This document shows, piece after piece, positions 31,901 through 42,720 of a stretch of 64,000 bases of DNA; the stretch's first letter is position 1; each line of letters opens with the position of its first letter. The notes beneath the pieces were generated by a model. It did no database searches and had not been told where the DNA came from. It saw only the letters and a list, made by a program, of their open reading frames with translations. This DNA comes from Eurosta solidaginis (lineage: Eukaryota > Arthropoda > Insecta > Diptera > Tephritidae), in NCBI RefSeq assembly GCF_040869045.1, contig NC_090321.1, positions 135,337,689 to 135,401,688 on the forward strand. Direction: 5' to 3'. The translations under genes and the position numbers were made by a program.

Positions 31901-32255
31901 CTCACCTTTTATTGCATTTTCAATGTGACCTGAAAAAGATGTATGGACCTCTACGCGTTGGCGATGGTGAGTACCGAAGAAGATTTAACGATAAGCTGTA
32001 CGAGCTATACGCAGACATCAACATAGTCCAAGGTTAGGCCATGTTATGCGAATGAAAGATGACGCTCCGGCCAAGAAAGTGTTTCTATCGGAACCCGCCT
32101 ATGGAAGCAGAGGTAGACGGCGGCCCCCACTCTGTTGGAAGGACCAGGTGGAAAACCATTTAAACTCCCTTGGTGTGACCAATTGGCGCCGGTTGGCGGA
32201 GCGAAGGAGCGACTGGCGCGCCTTGTTGGACGGCCATAACCGTTTAGACGGTTAA
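31849..32255 (+). pseudogene. C-terminal tail of a LINE endonuclease-RT protein
   Basis: Two frames (31,849-32,037 and 32,046-32,255) give GEYRRRFNDKLYELYADIN, then LGHVMRMKDDAPAKKVF, GSRGRRRPPLCWKDQVE and NWRRLAERRSDWRALLDG. This is the W-GHV-RM ... GRP--RW-D-V ... W-R-A-DR--WR pattern at the end of many insect LINE polyproteins (RTE-like or related). The stretch between NIVQ and LGHV is deleted with a frameshift near 32,030. It is a 5'-truncated insertion, as usual for LINEs. Clade uncertain. Confidence 0.7.
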
Positions 32256-32599
32256 GCGCCAATTGAGTAAGTAAGATTTGTGGGTTATTGGGAAATTTCA
32301 TAAAACTCGAAAGCAAAATTTCCAAGTTCGGACAATTTTTAATTTTCACGATCCGTGGACCACCTGGCACAAAATTTGTTTCCCTTATGTTACGTAGTCA
32401 TGGGGCTCTGAAGTACGTTCTTAGTTTCAAGAATCTAGCTCTACGGGAAGTTACCGAAATAGCAGTCGAAACATTCCCCATGTTGTTAATGGACTTTCTA
32501 AATTTCTCTGTATATCTCGATCCCTGTCTCGTCTAGAAAACTCGTTTATCCTAAATATTTCAACCTAATTGTTGATCGAATGATAGAGTAAGACGTGCT
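32256..32599 (+). repeat. Single unit of the ~330-bp satellite
   Basis: Blocks GGGTTATTGGGAAATTTCAT, TTTCACGATCCGTGGACCAC, CTAGCTCTACGGGAAGTTAC and ATCTCGATCCCTGTCTCGTC match the array at 37.76-40.15 kb in the same orientation. The CR1-like LINE (32.6-37.76 kb) lies between them, so it inserted into this satellite. Confidence 0.8.
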
Positions 32600-32760
32600 T
32601 GTGTGGTGCTCTTAAAGTTTTTTCGCTTTTCCACTAAAAAACATCCAAATAATTTCCAAAAATTGGTGCTACACCTGTATACAGTTGCCAGTATCTGACT
32701 CACCCATTTCTTTCGAGCGATTCTAGTATATAAGTGAAATTAAAAGTAAGCAAGTTTCAT

Positions 32761-32910
32761 CATGTCCAACTCACGCAAAAATCCAGCTCGTAAGCTAACA
32801 TCTCCGGTAAAAACACCAAAAACGCCACTCGCGGATGGCAGATTTGAGCGCATAATGGATGAGCAAAGAGTCGCAATAATTGAAGAGCTGACGGTAATAA
32901 TTAAAAAACA
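32761..32910 (+). pseudogene. LINE ORF1, first piece (start)
   Basis: ATG at 32,761, MSNSRKNPARKLTSPVK, a basic N-terminus, then a coiled-coil-like MDEQRVAIIEELTVIIKKQ. The frame is cut at 32,910 by a MITE. Reading resumes at 33,185 in a frame that fits (NDFEERVMKKIGELTAE), so before the MITE arrived this ORF was open here. Confidence 0.75.
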
Positions 32911-32913
32911 ATA

Positions 32914-33181
32914 ACAAGCCAACCTAATAAAACCGCACTGCGTTTTTTTAGCGCACGCAAACAACCGGCGTTTTTTGCCCTAACCCAAATAAGCATGCGT
33001 TGCGACAATTTAAAGCATGTGTGCAAACGTCAAATCTAATTGTCACGCAGAACAAAAATTGGAAATCGAGTTAGGTTTTCACGCAGCAAATTCAATTTGA
33101 GTTGCTCTCATACAAGTTGTATGCACATGAGACATTTTTGACAGAAAATGACTTGCGTGCGTTTATATGAGGTTGGCTTGT
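32914..33181. mobile_element. MITE with 12-bp perfect terminal inverted repeats
   Basis: Begins ACAAGCCAACCT and ends AGGTTGGCTTGT, perfect inverse complements. About 268 bases with no coding capacity. It lies in ORF1 of the CR1-like LINE, whose reading frame can be followed directly from one side to the other. The target duplication is short and not clear (possibly 2-3 bases, TA or AA). Superfamily unknown from the ends alone. Confidence 0.85.
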
Positions 33182-33184
33182 AAA

Positions 33185-33632
33185 CGATTTCGAAGAGAGG
33201 GTAATGAAGAAAATAGGTGAGTTGACTGCGGAGACTGCAAACCTTCAGCGGAGCATAACGATAATTCAAGGAAGGGTGACTGCACTAGAAAATATGAATA
33301 GTGAGGTTATGACATTGCGCGGTGAAATTGTGGCTGCACGTAGTCAACTTAACGAGCTTGAGAGCAATGCAGTTGCCACTGATATGATAATTAATGGTAT
33401 TCCGTATGCTGGCGAAGGGAGTTTGCCTGATTTATTTTCCAAGATATGCAAAGCAATAAATCTAAGTCCACCACCATTGCGCGATGCCATTAAGTTACGG
33501 AAAAAGCAAAACAGAATGCAAGATAATATAAACAGCAACATTCCTATTGTTGTAAAACTACACTCTGTGCGTGAACGAAGCCAATTTTTTACCTCTATTG
33601 CTGCATTTTGCAAACAAAAGCAGAGATCTTAG
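33185..33632 (+). pseudogene. LINE ORF1, second piece (coiled coil and RRM-like part)
   Basis: Frame with KKIGELTAETANLQRSITI and a heptad-rich stretch (coiled coil), then ATDMIINGIPYAGEGSLPD and AIKLRKKQNRMQDN, PIVVKLHSVRERSQFF. This is the layout of ORF1 from CR1/L2-type LINEs (coiled coil plus RNA-recognition-like fold). After CKQK (about 33,620) the frame runs into inserted sequence and soon stops. The C-terminus lies at 34,421. Confidence 0.75.
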
Positions 33633-34420
33633 TTGTTGTAAAGTTTTTCCAAATTTCCTTCTTTTGCATGTTTTAATCTTTTACACATTGCATACTTCGT
33701 ATGCAATTATGTGTTAAATCTATGCTTGTTGGTACGGCGGTTTTCAAAGAAACTTTTGGTATTGTTGCTGTTTTTTTTCTATTTATAGGACTACAACGAA
33801 TCAACCAATTTTGTCTGTTTGTATGATTTAATCGGGGATTGTCCGTATTGCTTTTTTTGAATGTATGAAAACATTTATTTGAAGCAATTTTTTTAATTTT
33901 ATAATTTATTTAATAATTTGGGAAAAATTTAAACAACGTGACATCAGGACGGACAAGGCGACAGCTGTTTCGATTATACCTTGTAAATATCTTCAAAGCC
34001 TTTTCTCCCGGGAGTGGGAGTCGAACCCGCACTCCTACGATAGTTGAAATGGTTACAAACGCATTCAGCCAATTTTTTACCTCTATTGCTGCATTTTGCA
34101 AACAAAAGAAGAGATCTTAGTTGTTGTAAAGTGTTTCCCAATTGCCTTCTTTTGCATATTTTCATCTTTTACACATTGCATACTTCGTATGCAATTATGT
34201 GTTAAAGCTGTGCTTGTTGGTACGGCGGTTTTCAAAGAAACTTTTGGTATTGTTGCTGTTTTTGTGCTATTTATAGAACTACAACGAATTAACCAATTTT
34301 GTCTGTTTGTATGATTTAATTGGGGATTGCCCGTATTGCTTTTTTTAAATGTATGAAAAAATTTTATTTGAAACAATTTTTTTAATTTTATAATTTATTT
34401 AATAATTTGGGGAAAATTTA
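33633..34420. repeat. Insertion in ORF1: two tandem partial units with a SINE family 2 copy
   Basis: The ~487-base unit CCAATTTTTTACCTCTATTG ... starts at 33,581 and again at 34,068. Shared blocks are GCATACTTCGTATGCAATTA, GTACGGCGGTTTTCAAAGAA and CGGGGATTG(C/T)CCGTATTGC. The first unit carries a minus-strand SINE family 2 copy (33,920-34,055); the second lacks it. The same blocks flank the SINE pair at 27.2-27.9 kb. The start of each unit also repeats a piece of ORF1 (FFTSIAAFCKQK), so a duplication of LINE sequence is part of it. Confidence 0.8.
33920..34055 (-). mobile_element. tRNA-derived SINE, family 2, copy 3
   Basis: Reverse-strand copy with the B box GGTTCGACTCC (reads GGAGTCGAACCC on the plus strand near 34,018) and CACTCCCGGGAG, CAGCTGTCGCCTTGTCCGTC blocks. 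Truncated at the tRNA end after GCTGAATGCG, where ORF1-derived sequence follows. Confidence 0.75.
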
Positions 34421-34566
34421 ATGTCACGTTGTTTAAAGAGAAAGAAGCACTTGGCATCACTGCTTTCAATACGTGGAAAAGTGCTTGTACGAATGAAGCC
34501 AAATGAAGAGCCTAAACTGGTGACCACCATAGTGGAAGTAAATTCTCTTTTAAGCACCAGAAACTA
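34421..34566 (+). pseudogene. LINE ORF1, third piece (C-terminus)
   Basis: MSRCLKRKKHLASLLSIRGK and LVRMKPNEEPKLVTTIVEV: the conserved C-terminal end of CR1/L2-type ORF1 proteins (RKK...S-RGKV-V). The stop is at about 34,564. Its first 17 bases also occur, inverted, inside the SINE family 2 copy just upstream. Confidence 0.7.
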
Positions 34567-34849
34567 AGAAGCTGATAATTAAAATGAAATATATATATTA
34601 TTTTATTGGTTTAGAACTTAACGTTAGTCTAAGATGTGTCACCATTTACTATTATTTTCTTAGGTTTTTTAATGTATACTTTTCATTTTTTCTTTTTCTT
34701 TCGCCATCATACTCATTTTTTAATGCTCTTGCTCTAGCATGTATTATATTATGTTGGCAATTTGAAGTGCATAGATATGTTTATGAACTCAAATAATTCA
34801 TTTGCCGGCTCTAACGAACTCAACACTAAATTAGTACTGCATATTTTGA
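34567..34849. other. ORF1-ORF2 spacer of the LINE
   Basis: AT-rich spacer with no feature seen; about 280 bases. Confidence 0.5.
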
Positions 34850-35320
34850 GTGATTGTAACCCTGGATTTCAGCTTCAACTCTAAAAGTCTGAATCAATAT
34901 AAGCTTGATTACTTGAACCACATATTTAGCTCTGTGAGTGTTGATGTTCTGTGTGTCACTGAAACTTGGTTTCAAAATGATATGAATGATAATGATAACC
35001 AGTTTCTTGACTATTGTCTGATTAGAAATGACAGATAGCAAGGTAAGCGAGGTGGAGGTATTGCGATATACAACAAGAGGACGTTGCAGTGTAAAATAAT
35101 AAATAAATCAGATAATTCCGATCCTGTAGAGTTTTTGATGGTGGAATTTTACAATAATTACGAGCGTTGGCTTGTTTCATGCATGTATAATCCAAATAAG
35201 TCGTACGACTTAAATAATTTATACATAAATATAGTGCCACTTACGAACATATACTACTGTGTGGAGACTTAAATATAGATTTGCTTGTTGAAAATGATCG
35301 CTACAAACATGCTTGAAGAT
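34850..35320 (+). pseudogene. LINE endonuclease domain, frameshifted
   Basis: Pieces: VDVLCVTETWFQNDM (catalytic Glu), a TAG at about 35,036, RGGGIAIYNKR, EFLMVEFYNN, then LLCGDLNIDLLVEND in another frame (Asp/Asn motif near 35,262-35,300). Frames change near 35,240 and 35,310. The last endonuclease motif (VSDHDLIFLS) falls in the next frame near 35,460. Confidence 0.8.
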
Positions 35321-37060
35321 ATTTCAGGCTTAGGGCTTAAAGTTGTGAACCAGCTTCCTACTCGTTTTGGTCCCCATTGTATACCAAGTTTACTAGACGT
35401 CTTTTGCGTTTCTGATATGAGTAATGTCTTACAATTTGACCAACTTTTCCTTGGTGGTGTTAGCGACCACGACTTAATTTTTCTAAGCTATAAATTAGTT
35501 ATGCACTCAGAATTTAGTGTTTCAGAAAACTACATAAATTTTCGAGACTTTAAGAAAATAAATATCAGAGACTTAGCCACTGAAGCATCTGCACTTCCTT
35601 GGAACGACTGTTGGTTTTCTGCAGATATTAATGATAAAGTTGAATATTTTTCGTTCTTAGTAAATTTCTTGTTCGATAAATATGTTCCACTTAGAAAAAT
35701 TAAAGTTAAGAATAATAAACAGTCATGGTTCAATAGCGTAGTACTTCAGGCTATAAAAGCAAGAAATAAAAACCATTCGCTTTGGAAGAAAACTTCTAAA
35801 GTCGAACATTGGCAGGCTTACAAAGTATTGCGAAATCGAACTACTAATATCACCAGGGAGGCCAAGAGGTGTTATTTCCATCGCAAACTTGATGTAAGCC
35901 TAGAACCCAAGATTCTCTGGAGTAACTTAAAACAACTTGGTGTTAAGCCCAATCTTAACTCCGAATGCTTGGTTGATGCTGATGTTATGTATGACTTCTT
36001 TGCTGTGAAGTTACCAGAAGGGGATAATCCATATATATACTCGAGTGAAGATTCTTCTAATGATCCTGGTCGAATATTTAATTTTTCAAATATAACTGAG
36101 GCTGAAACAATACAAGCAATTTTTCAATAAAATCGAACGCTACGGGAGAGGATAAGATCAGTTTAAAATTCATTAAATTAATTTTAGTTTATATTATTGC
36201 GCCTTTTACGCATATTCTAAACTTTTCACTAACCTTAAATTTTCCAGATGCTTGGAAAGTAGCTAATATTGTACCTGTTTCGAAAAAAGTTAATGCCTCC
36301 CAATCATCTGATTTTCGGCCTATCAGTATTCTTCCGTGTCTATCAAAGATTTTGGAAAAACTTTTATTGAACCAAATTATGAACTATCTGACAAAAGAAA
36401 ATCTGCTTTCACAAAACCAATCAGGTTATCGTAGGGGTCATAGCTGTTCAACCGCTATGCTGAAGGTAATGGAAGATATGCGGCATTCCTTTGATAACGG
36501 CGACCTGAAAATTCTTGCACTGTTGGATTTCTCCAAGGCTTATGACACTGTCTGCCACAAAATTCTTATTCATAAGCTTCAAACATACTTTGGTTTCAGT
36601 AGGGATGCTGTAAGGCTCATAAATAGCTACTTGACAAACAGGTATCAGAAGGTAGTGTGTAGAGATAGTAAATCCAGCTCATTGCCGGTGAAATCTGGTG
36701 TACCTCAGGGCTCTATTCTTGGTCCAATTTTAATTAGCTTGTATACAAATGACATAGAGAAATGTTGTCAAAATGTATCTATTCATCTTTATGCTGATGA
36801 TGCGCAAGTATACCTCTCGGCATCTCTTGGGTTAGTGGAGGATCTTGTTTGTCGAATAAATGAAGACCTAAAAGCTATAAATCAATGGTCTAACAATAAT
36901 AAGCTCTGCCTTAATGCATCTAAACCACAGGCGATTGCCATTTCTCATTATTCTTATAATTTGGATGACGTTTCTCCAATAATACTTAATGGGAATGTTG
37001 TGAAATTTGAGAAGACTGTTAAAACGCTTGGATTCATACTAAATAAGCATCTTACTTAGT
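35285..37060 (+). pseudogene. LINE ORF2: end of endonuclease and reverse transcriptase
   Basis: Frame 35,285-36,130 ends the endonuclease (GGVSDHDLIFLSYKL) and gives the linker (WKKTSKVEHWQAYKVLRN). A one-base shift at about 36,115 leads to the RT: FRPISILPCLSKILEKLL, SGYRRGHSCSTAML, LLDFSKAYDTV (catalytic Asp), SGVPQGSILGPILISLYTND and LYADDAQVYLS (YADD, residues 147-150 of the 36,352 frame). Nearly all RT motifs are intact; inactivation is by a few small lesions. A stop at 37,057-37,059 ends the frame. Confidence 0.85.
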
Positions 37061-37075
37061 AGGTTATATTATATA

Positions 37076-37555
37076 TTGAGACATTTATGGAAAACGGCCA
37101 ATTTTATTAGGGAAGATACCAAACTTAAACTTGTTAAAACTCTATTACTGCCAATAATATCATACCATGAGCTGATATATGGTTGCCTTGATAAAGGTTC
37201 CATGAGGAAGTATCAACTTGTAATTAGTGCCAGATATATTTTTCTTAAAAGGAAATACGATCATATTTCCAGCTTCTCAAGAACAATTCTTGAATGTAGT
37301 TTATCTTCGTTCTTTGATCGCCGTCGACTATGTTTTATACATAAAATTATTTACTCGCGTTCCCCAGAATATCTGTTTTCGTTTGCTAGGTCAACTCGTA
37401 CTTGCAACCTTATTATACCGCACTTTAAGTACTCGGTGACATACAGAATGTTTTTCGTTAGAGCTGTGCAATTGTGGAATGCGTTGCCTAATAAAGTAAA
37501 GTCAGAACGAAATCCTAAGCGCTTCAAGTTAGTTGTACACCAGATCCTTTGTTAA
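37076..37555 (+). pseudogene. LINE ORF2 C-terminal domain
   Basis: Frame with RHLWKTANFIREDTKLKL, LLLPIISYHELIYGC, AVQLWNALPNKVKSERNPKRF and a stop at 37,555. The motif near RAVQLWNALPN is the usual end of CR1/L2-type ORF2 proteins. Separated from the RT frame by a frameshift at 37,060-37,076. Followed by ~200 bases of 3' UTR and the AAATAAATAAAT tail. Confidence 0.8.
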
Positions 37556-37758
37556 TGAACTTATGAAAAATATCTATGCTTTTGTCTTACTGCAACTCAC
37601 TTTTTGAATTGATCTCACTTTTTTAATCTCGCTCTGTCAGTAACTAATATTAAATATATATATAAGCAAAAAATTTGTAATAGTATTAAGTAAAAATTTC
37701 AAATATGACACTGTAAAAGACCATGTCTTTCATGTGCATTAAATAAATAAATTAAATA

Positions 37759-40150
37759 ATAGAGTTCAAAGTTTACTTCAAAGTATCACGTCTCTGTGTT
37801 ATCGGTAAGTTCCATAACACTGGAAAGCAAAATTTCCAAGCTCGGACTATTTTTGAATTTCACGATCCGTGGACCTCCCAGCAAAAAATCTTTTTCCATC
37901 ATGTCACATTGCTGTGGGGTTCTGAGTTATGTTCTAAGTTTCAAAAAACTACCACATGTTGTATATGTGGTGTCTCGAACCCTGTTCATATAGAGAACTC
38001 ATAATCCTAAATATCACAATCTAATAGAGTCCAAAGCTTCGCTCAAAGTCTCAGGTCTCTGGGGTCTCTGGGTTATCGGAAATTTTTTTAAAACTCGAAA
38101 ACGAAATTTCCGAATTCGGATCATTTCTTTGAATTTCCATGGTCCCTGGACCGCCTAGCGAAAACTTCTTTCCTATATGTTGTATTGTCATGTGGTCCTG
38201 AAGTATGTCCTTAGTTTCACGAAACTAGCTCTACGTAAGTTACTCAAACAGAGGTCGCAAGATTCCACATGTTGTAAATGGACTTTCTAAATATTTCGAG
38301 CTCTGTCCCATATGGAAAAGTCTGTACCCTAAATATAACAACCTAATAGACCCCAAAACTTCGTTTAAAGTTTCAGGTGTCTGGGTTATCGGGAAGTTCC
38401 TTAACACAAAAAATCAAAATTTCCGAATTCAGAAATTTTTTTTTGAATTTTCACGGTCCTTGGACCACCTTGCGAAAACTTCTATCCTTTATGTCCTGCG
38501 ATTCTGAGGTAAGTTCTTAGTTTCAAGTTCCTGAAAGCTCGAAAGAAAAATGTCCAAGTTCCGAAAACTCTTTGAATATTCACTATCCCGGGATAGCCTA
38601 GCGAAAATTTTGTGTGTCATGTTGCGGTGTCAGAGGTTTCTGAAGTATGTTTTAAGTTTCAAGAAACTAGCTCTTCGGGAGTTTACTCAAATAGCTGCCC
38701 CAAGATCCCGCATGTTGTAAATGGACTTTCAAAATAGCCTTGAATATCTGGATCCCTGTCCCATCTAGAAAACTCTTTTGCCTTAAACATTATTACGTAA
38801 TAGAACCCAAAGTTGCGTCAAAGTTTCAGGTCCCTGATCTATCGGGTAATTTCTTGAAACTCGAAACCAAAATATCAAAGTTCGTATAATTTTTTGAATT
38901 CTCACGATTCAGGGACCACCCAGCGAAAAATTTTTATCTTATGTTGTACTTTCATGGGGTTCTCAAATATGTTTAAAAATTTCCACGGGAAGTTACTCGA
39001 ATAGCAGTCGCAAGATTCCCCATGTTGTAAATGGACTTTCTTAATATCTCGATCCCTGTCCCATATGGCAAAAGGCTTTATCCTAAATATTACAACCTAA
39101 TAGAGTCCAAAGCTTCCTTCAAATTTTTAGGTCTCTGGGTTATTGGGAAGCTCCTTAAACTCAAAATGAAATTTCCGAATTCAGACAATTTTTTTGAATT
39201 TTCACGGCCCCTAGACCTTCTAGCGAAAACTTATTTCCTTTATGCTGCGTTTTCATGCGGTTCTGAAGTAAGTTCTTAGATTGAAGTTCCTGAAAGCTCG
39301 AAAGAAAAATGTCCATGTTCGGAAAACTATTGTAATTTTCACGATCCCTGGATCGACAAGCGAAAATTTTTTGGTGTCATGTTGCGTTGTCACGGTTACT
39401 CAAATAGCCAAAGCAAAAGTCAAAGTTTCAGGTCTCTGGTTTATCGGAAAATTTCTTGAAAATCTTAAGCAAAATTTCCAAGCTCGGATAATATTTTGAA
39501 TTCTTACGATCCATGCACCACCTAGCGAAATTTTTTTACCTTGTGTTGAACTGTCATGGGGTTCTGAAATATGTTCTTATATGTTTCAAGAATCTGGGTC
39601 TACTTGAAGTTATTCAAATAGCTCTCGCAAGATTCCACATGTTGTAAATGGACATTCGAAATATCTCTGAATATCCCTGTCTCCTCTAGAAAACTCGTTT
39701 GTCCTAAATATTTCTACCTAATAGAGCTCAAAGTTCAAAGTATCAGGATTATGGGTTATCGAATTATGTTCCTAGTTTCAAGTTTTTAGCTCTACGGGAA
39801 TTTCTAAATGGACTTTCGAACTATCTCGATTTCCTGTGCCATTTGGAAAATTCTTTATCCTAAGTATTACCATAAGACCAAAGCTTCTGTCAAATTTTCT
39901 GGTCTCTGGGTTATATGGAAGTTTCTTAAAACTCGAAAACGAAATTGCCCAAATCTTCGTTCAGATTTCTGAGCTATGGGAAAGTTTCATTCAACTCGAA
40001 AAAAAATGTTCCAAGTTCGGACGTTTTTTAGAATTTTAGCGATCCCTGGACCCCCTAGGAAAGTTGTTTTAACCCCACGTTTAACTGTCACCGGGATCCG
40101 ATGTGTGTTCCAAGTTTCAAGACTCTAGCTCTCCGGGAAGTTACTTTATT
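37759..40150 (+). repeat. ~330-bp satellite-like array, diverged
   Basis: About seven imperfect units. Landmarks per unit: TAATAGAGTCCAAAGCTTCG (38,022; 38,351; 38,798; 39,100; 39,718 in variant forms), GTCTCTGGGTTATCGGGAA, AATTTTCACGATCCCTGGAC, TTGTAAATGGACTTTCTAAA. Spacing varies between 300 and 450 because of indels. Not coding. Confidence 0.85.
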
Positions 40151-40640
40151 TAGTAAGATAAACTAGTAGTGAACAGACGTGTTTTCAAGCGCTCTACAAA
40201 ACAATCGTTTAAAAGGAAGGCCTTGGAGAGTGCTATCGAAGTTGATGGTCATTTGCCGGACGCTGGTCAGGTACGTTCCGGTACCAAGCCCGACATCTCG
40301 GGAACAATTTGGTATGATCACATGCGACCTTCTAGGCCATACCGACCTCCCACCCCTAGATCCATGAGGAGTTCGGGGTCGCCATAGCCTCGTCTGTTAA
40401 TGAAACAGGATTCGCCACGGATAGGTGAGGTTGACAATTGGCTTGGAGAAGCTATATGTTGCGCTGGCAACCCCTTGAAAGTGTTGGGCTATACAATACC
40501 TTGAATCTATTTGGTATTTTATTCGCCTCTTATAACAGGCATACCTACCGCGGGTATATTCTAACCCCTTAACCCGCTGGGGGAGGGGGGGGGATTCTGC
40601 TAGATGGGTCTAACTCTCCTGTGCGCGCCTAACCTAGAGA
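40151..40640 (+). repeat. Interspersed repeat of unknown type
   Basis: Distinct from the arrays on both sides. Contains GGATTCGCCACGGATAGGTG, AGGTTGACAATTGGCTTGGA, GAAGCTATATGTTGCGCTGG, CATACCTACCGCGGGTATAT and CTAACCCCTTAACCCGCTGG. I recall similar blocks as common in fly genomes, but cannot name the element. A short plus-strand frame (40,169-40,387) with no known motif lies inside. Confidence 0.5.
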
Positions 40641-41134
40641 CTTACAAATAGGCATACATACAAGTGAAGCTAATATAAGCGTATTATTAAGGCCTTAAGC
40701 TATGTGTAAAGTTTCAGATTCCGAGGTAATCGGAAGTCACCTAAAAACCGATCTCAAGATTCCAAATCTCGAATGAATTTTTCAATTATCGCGACCCATG
40801 CGTCTCCTAGCGGGAGCTTGTTCTCCTTTTGCAGCATTATCACAGTGACCTGAACTTTGTTTAAGGTTTCACGTTTCTAGCTCAATGAGAAGTTACTTAA
40901 AAATCAAACGCAAGATTCCATATGCTCTACCTACATGGATTTTCTAAATATCTCGGTACCTGCCGCATCTAGAAGAACTTTTTATCCTGAATATTATAAC
41001 TAATAACCTTGAACTGGCGAAAACAAATATCATATGAACTTTTCAATTATCTCAACCGGGCGGAAATTTTTTCTTCTTTTGTTCAATTGTCTCGGTGACC
41101 TGACCTATGTTAAGGTATCATATTTCTAACTCAA

Positions 41135-41500
41135 TTGAAAAAAAGAAAATAATAAAATTTTTAGCATTTACTTTATATAAATGGACAGAATCAGCGAAAA
41201 ATTTATTCTTATATAATAACATATTCTTGCTGAACTTTATTTTAAAATTTTGACATAGAATCTGTAAAAATATTTATGAGAAATAAAAATATAAAAGTGG
41301 AGCGGACATAACTTGGATTGGAAAGTTGGCAGAAAAGGAGTCAATTTTTATTTCTCATAAATATTTTTACAATTTCTATGTCAAAATTTTAAAATCGAAG
41401 TTCCACAAGCATATATCTTTATATAAGGATACATTTTTCGCTTATTTTCTCCATTTATATAAAGGACATCCTTAAGCATTTTTTCTTTTCTTTCTATTCT
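41135..41500. mobile_element. Fold-back element family A, copy 2
   Basis: Long inverted repeats: the left arm (about 41,150-41,300) ends GTGGAGCGGACATAA; the right arm is its reverse complement with the TTTATTTCTCATAAATATTT and CAATTTCTATGTCAAAATTT blocks, ending CCATTTATATAAA at 41,464. No coding capacity. Arms about 130-150 bases. Confidence 0.8.
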
Positions 41501-42720
41501 CTACTTTTTAGTTCTAGGTGGAAAAGAGTAGTGCCTTATTTATCACAAGGTGAAAAACTTACTTTTATTAATTCAGAATGCATACAATACTTGTATGTAT
41601 ACAATATAGTACATATCATAAAAGTATGTCAAGCTACATTAGTTTTTAAGCTACTTGCAAATTGTTCGTATATGCCAAGTTTGAATTGTTACAAGTGAGT
41701 ATGTGCATGAAGTTCCAAGATCGTAGCTCAATGGGAAGTGTCTTGAAAATTGATCGCAAGATTCGTCCCGTTCCGCACGATTTTTCTTAATATCCCAATT
41801 CGTGCGTCCTCTATCGAAAGTTTTTGCATTATGTTTTATGCTGTCCTCGGCCTCTGAATTATGTTTGAAATTTCAAGCTAGCTTATCGAGAAGTTACTTA
41901 AAAGCCGGTTTCAAATTTCCAAATTCATATCTAATTATTTCGATCCGTGCGCCACTTAACTTAATTTTTTCCCCTTTTGTTCCTTTATCACGATGTCTTA
42001 ACCTATATGTGAAGTTTCACGTTTGTAGCTCAATTAGAAGTTACTTAAAAATGGATCTCAAATTTCCCAACTTGCAAACTCTTATCCAATTATTTCTATC
42101 CGTGCGGCACCTAATGGACTTTTTTCCTTTTCTTGCATTGTCTCGGTGTCTTAACCTATATGTGAAGTTTCAAGTTTGTAGTTCAATTAGACGTTACTTA
42201 AAAATCAATCTTAAAATTCCAAATTTTTATCTAATTATTTCGATTCGTGCGCAACCTAACGGAGTTTTTTACCTTTTGTTGCATTGTCTCGGGGTGTTAA
42301 TCTACCTGTGAAGTTCCACGTTTGTAGCTCAATGAGAATTTACTTAAAAATCTATATCAAAATTCAAAATTATCAAATTCCCATCTAAATATTTCGAACC
42401 GTGCGCCACCTAACGGAATTTTTTCCTCTTGTTGCATTGTCTCGGTGTCTGAACCTATATGTGAAGTTTCACGTTTGTAGCTCAATGAGAAGTTATTTAA
42501 AAATCGATTTCAAAATTCTAAGTTTGCAAATTTTTATGTAATTATTTCGATCCGTGCGCCACTTAACGAATTTTTCCCCATTTTGTTGCTTTGTCTCGGT
42601 GCCTTAACCTATATATGAATTTTCACGTTTGTAGCTTAATGAGAAGTTACTTCAAAATCGATTGCAAGATTTGTATTGAAAATGCGTACAAACATTCAAC
42701 CGACCTAATATAAAGGAAAT

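Larger units (their letters stand above)
32600..37758 (+). mobile_element. CR1/L2-like LINE with two nested insertions
   Basis: A non-LTR element flanked on both sides by the same ~330-bp satellite. Parts: 5' UTR (about 32,600-32,760), ORF1 in three pieces (32,761-32,910; 33,185-33,630; 34,421-34,566), then endonuclease and RT (34,850-37,555) and a 3' UTR ending in an AAATAAATAAATTAAATAA tail at 37,758. ORF1 is cut by a MITE and by a SINE-bearing block. No RNase H is present. Clade from RT and ORF1 motifs; CR1/L2/Jockey-superfamily is my best reading. The exact 5' end is not certain. Confidence 0.85.

Noticed and set aside
34584..34796. Membrane protein gene
   Set aside because: A hydrophobic 70-codon frame in AT-rich spacer (poly-Phe/Leu from T-rich DNA); no other support.
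40169..40387. Short arginine-rich gene
   Set aside because: Inside an interspersed repeat; no homologue recognised; no regulatory signal.
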